Shown one piece after another: positions 6,831 through 9,799 of a stretch of 9,799 nucleotides of DNA. Each line of letters starts with the position of its first letter. The first letter of the stretch is position 1. Made by a program: the position numbers and the translations under genes. Below the pieces are notes generated by a model. It worked only from the letters and a program-made list of their open reading frames with translations, ran no database searches and had not been told where the DNA came from. Origin of the DNA: Oscillibacter sp. (GTDB lineage: Bacteria; Bacillota; Clostridia; Oscillospirales; Oscillospiraceae); the NCBI GenBank assembly GCA_020025415.1, contig JAHHSB010000039.1:1-9799 (forward strand), read 5' to 3'.

Positions 6831-6868
6831 AAAAAGAGGACCTGCCTAGAGGCAGGTCCTCTTTTTTT
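6831..6868 (+). terminator. Intrinsic terminator of the creatininase-nitrilase-gntR operon
   Basis: Core 11-bp stem GAGGACCTGCC / GGCAGGTCCTC with a 4-nt loop TAGA, extended by A:T pairs to 16 bp, followed by a run of seven T (6862-6868). It begins 7 nt after the regulator stop codon. The A-run on the left side would also let it work in the opposite direction. Confidence 0.93.
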
Positions 6869-6914
6869 GTTACTTTGGGAATGGGCGAACGGGGACGAAT
6901 TTTTTGATGAGGGG

Positions 6915-6944
6915 ACATAGGGACGTCCGTCGGGGTCATAAGTT
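6915..6944 (+). promoter_or_regulatory. Possible SigE-type promoter upstream of sigK
   Basis: The 99-nt gap between the terminator and sigK contains ACATAG (6915-6920) and, 16 nt later, CATAAGTT (6937-6944). These loosely match the mother-cell SigE pattern (ATA-rich -35, CATA -10). In Bacillus sigK is read by SigE, so such a promoter is expected, but the match here is weak. Confidence 0.25.
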
Positions 6945-6967
6945 GATGCGAAGGGAGGGAAGCGCGG

Positions 6968-7693
6968 ATGCTTACGGCAGCGCTGCTGATGTTTGCCAAC
7001 AGCCTGCTGTTTTCCCTGCAATTGTCCGGGGGAGGCTCTTTCCCCAAGCCGCTGAGCGCGGCGGAGGAGAAAGAGTACCTGGAGCGCTATGCGCAGGGAG
7101 ACCAGGAGGCGCGAAGTATTCTGATCGAACACAATCTTCGGCTGGTGGCTCACATTATTAAAAAATACTATACCAAAAACGGGGATCAGGAGGATCTGCT
7201 GTCCATCGGGACCATCGGGCTCATTAAGGGGATCTCCAGCTTCAAGCCTGATAAGGGGGTGCGGCTGGCGACCTACGCGGCTCGCTGCGTGGAAAACGAA
7301 ATCTTGATGTACTTCCGCAGTCAGAAGAAGCTGCAGGGAGAGATGTCCCTTTCCGACTCCATCGATACGGATAAGGAGGGAAACGCCCTACAGCTGATGG
7401 ACGTGGTGGGCGTGGACGACACCATGCTCGATGACCTGCACGAGAAGGAGAATGCCCAACAGCTCCATGCGGTGATCCAGGAGAAGCTGACCAAGCGGGA
7501 AGCAGAGATCGTGCGCCTACGCTATGGCCTGGGCGGGACGTTGCCCCTGACCCAGCGGGAGATCGCTTCGGCTTTCGGAATCTCCCGCTCCTATGTATCC
7601 CGGATCGAGAAGCGGGCGCTGGATAAACTGAAGGCGGCCATGGAGGATCCGGCACCCCGGGGCGGGAAGGGGGCAAAAAAAGGGAAGGCTTGA
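6968..7693 (+). CDS. sigK: RNA polymerase sporulation sigma factor SigK (with pro-sequence)
   Basis: Late mother-cell sigma factor that directs RNA polymerase to spore coat and maturation genes; 241 residues. The N-terminal ~19 residues are hydrophobic (TAALLMFANSLLFSLQL), resembling the pro-peptide that tethers pro-SigK to membrane until cleavage by the SpoIVFB protease. Then come FPKPLS (25-30) and EEKEYLERY (33-41), typical of SigK. Sigma region 2 covers about 50-118 (IEHNLRLVAHIIKKY, DLLSIGTIGLIKGI, ATYAARCVENEI). Region 4 covers 174-222, with the helix-turn-helix LTQREIASAFGISRSYVSRI at 194-213. A short basic tail ends the protein. AAGGGAGGGA lies just before ATG. The gene is continuous, not split by a skin element as in B. 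subtilis 168 and C. difficile. It stands alone after a strong terminator and converges on glyA. Confidence 0.93.
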   Translation: MLTAALLMFANSLLFSLQLSGGGSFPKPLSAAEEKEYLERYAQGDQEARSILIEHNLRLVAHIIKKYYTKNGDQEDLLSIGTIGLIKGISSFKPDKGVRLATYAARCVENEILMYFRSQKKLQGEMSLSDSIDTDKEGNALQLMDVVGVDDTMLDDLHEKENAQQLHAVIQEKLTKREAEIVRLRYGLGGTLPLTQREIASAFGISRSYVSRIEKRALDKLKAAMEDPAPRGGKGAKKGKA

Positions 7694-7706
7694 GAAAAAA
7701 GACGTT

Positions 7707-7740
7707 AAAAAAACGGCGCTCCCGGATCACGGGAGCGCCG
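7707..7740 (-). terminator. Intrinsic terminator of gcvPB-glyA
   Basis: Perfect 11-bp GC-rich stem CGGCGCTCCCG (7714-7724) / CGGGAGCGCCG (7730-7740) with loop GATCA. On the minus strand it is followed by seven T (plus-strand A7 at 7707-7713). It lies 22 nt past the glyA stop. On the plus strand no T-run follows, so it would terminate sigK transcripts only weakly. Confidence 0.9.
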
Positions 7741-7762
7741 CAAACTGTCTGGCAGCTTTTAC

Positions 7763-9010
7763 TTATTCGTAGATAGGAAAACGGGCGCACAGCTCGTTGA
7801 CCTCGGCACGCACTTGGTCGGCCGTACCCTCAAAGTCCCGGGCCACCATGCCCATCAGCTGGCCGATCTTGACCATCTCCGGCTCCTTGAAGCCGCGGGA
7901 AGTGGCGGCGGGGGTGCCCACGCGGATGCCACTGGTGACGAAGGGCTTCTCCGGATCGTTGGGGATGGCGTTTTTGTTGACGGTGATGTACACTTCGTCC
8001 AGACGGTGCTCCATCTCCTTGCCGGTGATGTTGAAGTTGCGCACGTCTACCAGCATCAGGTGGTTATCCGTACCGCCGGAGACCAGGCGGAAGCCCTGCT
8101 TGCGCAGCTCCTCAGCCAGCGCGGCGGCATTCTTCACCACCTGCTGCTGATAGGTCTTGAACTCAGGCTTGAGCGCCTCGCCGAAGCAGACGGCCTTGGC
8201 GGCGATGATGTGCATGAGAGGACCGCCCTGGGTGCCGGGGAACACGGCGGAGTTGATCTTCTTGTACATCTCCTCGCTGTTGCACAGGATCAGGCCGCCG
8301 CGGGGGCCGCGCAGGGTCTTGTGGGTCGTGGTGGTGACCACGTCGGCGTAGGGGATGGGGGAGGGGTGGACGCCCGCGGCCACCAGGCCGGCGATGTGGG
8401 CCATGTCCACCATCAGATAGGCGCCCACAGCGTCAGCCACTTCCCGGAACTTGGCAAAGTCGATGACCCGGGAATAGGCAGAGGCGCCGGCAATGATCAT
8501 CTTGGGCTTGCATTCCTGGGCCACCTGCATCAGTGCATCATAGTCGATGGTCTCGGTCTCATCGTTCAGACCGTAGGGGACAATGTTGAAGTACTTGCCG
8601 GAGATATTCACGGGGCTGCCGTGGGACAGATGGCCGCCGTGGGCCAGGTTCATGCCCAGCACGGTGTCGCCGGGCTTGACCAGGGCCATGAAAGCCGCCA
8701 GGTTGGCGTTGGCACCGGAGTGGGGTTGGACGTTGGCGAAGTTGGCACCGAAAAGCTCACAGGCGCGCTTGCGGGCGATCTCCTCGGTGACGTCCACAGC
8801 GTAGCAGCCGCCGTAGTACCGCTTGCCGGGATAGCCTTCGGCGTATTTGTTGGTCAGGCAGGTGCCCATCGCCAGCATCACGGCCTCGCTGACGATGTTT
8901 TCAGAAGCGATCAGCTCGATATTGCGGCGCTCCCGGGCGAACTCATCCTGAATGGAAGCGCCCACCTCGGGGTCGTACTGACTGATAAACTGCATGGTTT
9001 CCTGAATCAT
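7763..9010 (-). CDS. glyA: Serine hydroxymethyltransferase
   Basis: Cytoplasmic PLP enzyme interconverting serine plus tetrahydrofolate with glycine plus 5,10-methylene-tetrahydrofolate, the main one-carbon source. It has 415 residues, normal for bacterial SHMT. Landmarks: [11 protein letters not shown] (31-41), [15 protein letters not shown] (54-68) with Tyr56 and Glu58, and [13 protein letters not shown] (201-213) with Asp202 and His205. The PLP-lysine motif [14 protein letters not shown] (226-239) places the Schiff-base Lys at 231. AAGGAGG lies 8 nt before ATG. It follows gcvPB by 29 nt on the same strand, so glycine cleavage and glycine/serine exchange are co-expressed. Ends at the hairpin terminator shared with the sigK-glyA gap. 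No unusual residue seen. Confidence 0.98.
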   Translation of the reverse strand: MIQETMQFISQYDPEVGASIQDEFARERRNIELIASENIVSEAVMLAMGTCLTNKYAEGYPGKRYYGGCYAVDVTEEIARKRACELFGANFANVQPHSGANANLAAFMALVKPGDTVLGMNLAHGGHLSHGSPVNISGKYFNIVPYGLNDETETIDYDALMQVAQECKPKMIIAGASAYSRVIDFAKFREVADAVGAYLMVDMAHIAGLVAAGVHPSPIPYADVVTTTTHKTLRGPRGGLILCNSEEMYKKINSAVFPGTQGGPLMHIIAAKAVCFGEALKPEFKTYQQQVVKNAAALAEELRKQGFRLVSGGTDNHLMLVDVRNFNITGKEMEHRLDEVYITVNKNAIPNDPEKPFVTSGIRVGTPAATSRGFKEPEMVKIGQLMGMVARDFEGTADQVRAEVNELCARFPIYE

Positions 9011-9039
9011 GGAAATCTCCTCCTTATGCCGGTGACGGC

Positions 9040-9799
9040 TTATTCAAAATGGTAACGTACGACCGCGTGCCGCGCGGCGCCGACCTCGTCCAGTCGCCGT
9101 ACCGGGGTGGATACCGGAGCATCGTGCAGGGCCTGGGGATCGGTCTTGGCAGTTTCAAAGAGCTTGAGGAACACCTCGCAGGCCTCGTCCATGGTCTGCT
9201 TGCTCTCCGTCTCCGTGGGCTCGATCATCAGCGCCTCGTGGACAATCAGGGGGAAGTACATGGTGGGCGGGTGGATGCCGTTATCCAGCAGCCCCTTGGC
9301 GATGTCCAGGGCGGAAACGCCCGTCTCTTTGTGGAGCCGGTCCAGAGAGAGCACGAACTCGTGCATACAGTACTCGTCGTAGGCCACGTCGTACGCGGAT
9401 TTGAGCCGGGCCATCATGTAGTTGGCGTTGAGCACGGCGTTTTCCGCCGCCTGGGGCAGCCCCTCCCGGCCCAGGGTCAGGATATAGGCCAGGGCCCGGA
9501 TCACCACGGTAAAGTTGCCGCAGAAGCCGCGGACGCGGCCGATGGACTGCTCCGGCTGGACGAAGGTAAAGCCGCCGTCATCCCGTTTCTCCACCACGTG
9601 ACCGGGGAGGAAGGGACGCAGCAGTTCCTTGCAGCCCACCGGGCCGGAGCCGGGACCGCCGCCGCCGTGGGGGGTGGAGAAAGTTTTGTGGAGATTGAGG
9701 TGGCACACGTCAAAGCCCATGTCGCCGGGGCGGACCACGCCGATGACGGCGTTCAAGTTGGCTCCATCATAATAGCACAGGCCGCCCGCTGTGTGAACG
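9040..9799 (-). CDS. gcvPB: Glycine dehydrogenase (decarboxylating) subunit 2, P-protein C-half (partial, 5' end outside window)
   Basis: PLP-dependent glycine decarboxylase subunit of the glycine cleavage system, which passes the aminomethyl group to the lipoyl H-protein. The frame is open to the window edge and gives 252 visible residues; the family is about 480-490 long, so the N-terminal half is missing. Reading from the edge: [27 protein letters not shown] with the PLP Lys (codon 9685-9687), then [11 protein letters not shown], all hallmarks of P-protein. The C-terminus has [19 protein letters not shown]. The split gcvPA/gcvPB arrangement is usual for Firmicutes; gcvPA is presumably outside to the right. 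Directly upstream of glyA in the same operon. Confidence 0.97.
   Translation of the reverse strand, partial: VHTAGGLCYYDGANLNAVIGVVRPGDMGFDVCHLNLHKTFSTPHGGGGPGSGPVGCKELLRPFLPGHVVEKRDDGGFTFVQPEQSIGRVRGFCGNFTVVIRALAYILTLGREGLPQAAENAVLNANYMMARLKSAYDVAYDEYCMHEFVLSLDRLHKETGVSALDIAKGLLDNGIHPPTMYFPLIVHEALMIEPTETESKQTMDEACEVFLKLFETAKTDPQALHDAPVSTPVRRLDEVGAARHAVVRYHFE

Noticed and set aside
6869..6930. Repeated GGGGAC/GGGACG strings and an 8-bp palindrome GGACGTCC upstream of sigK, considered as a remnant of a dispersed repeat
   Set aside because: Copies are short and irregular, with no clear arms. Without genome-wide comparison there is no support for a repeat element.
1775..7729. Same GATCA loop in the hairpins at 1762-1792 and 7714-7740
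   Set aside because: The stems are unrelated and a 5-nt match in two places is easily chance.
7814..9055. 413-codon open frame antisense to glyA
   Set aside because: Gly/His/Val-rich translation with no recognisable motif. GlyA on the minus strand is complete with all active-site residues.

Overview
The window looks like part of a chromosome from a spore-forming, Gram-positive clostridium, most likely an Oscillospiraceae-type gut anaerobe of the Flavonifractor/Intestinimonas kind. The reasons are: an intact sporulation sigma factor gene (sigK) with a hydrophobic pro-sequence; the split form of glycine dehydrogenase (gcvPB) next to glyA; strong AGGAGG ribosome sites throughout; and GC-rich coding DNA. 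The exact genus is inference.

Left part (1-4127, minus strand): an import operon read right to left. It starts with an RraA-like aldolase/lyase gene, followed by a family-5 solute-binding lipoprotein, a DppB/OppB-type permease and a DppC/OppC-type permease that runs off the left edge. The permease genes overlap by 8 nt. A 13-bp hairpin separates the lipoprotein gene from the permeases. The two ATPase genes usually found with this transporter class are not in view and could lie to the left.

Centre (4128-4515): a divergent control region of about 390 bp. It holds two sigma-A-like promoters that point at each other. Each has a 17-bp spacer and a TAATAT -10 box. Three copies of AGTAATAT overlap or lie between these boxes, and two of them form a perfect 9-bp-arm palindrome. 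This is the most interesting non-coding structure in the window.

Middle right (4516-6868, plus strand): a compact operon of a creatininase-family amidohydrolase, a nitrilase-superfamily amidase and a GntR/FCD regulator, closed by a clear intrinsic terminator. With the divergent importer and RraA-like enzyme it looks like one uptake-and-breakdown module for an amide-containing organic compound, controlled by the GntR protein. The substrate cannot be read from the sequence. Two of the enzymes carry changes at expected active-site positions (creatininase-like: Tyr for His and Gly for Glu; RraA-like: Thr for Arg), so known activities should not be transferred to them.

Right part (6869-9799): ordinary core genes. 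sigK stands alone on the plus strand. Converging on it is a minus-strand pair, gcvPB (5' end cut off by the window edge) then glyA, which belongs to glycine/serine one-carbon metabolism and ends at a hairpin terminator between glyA and sigK.
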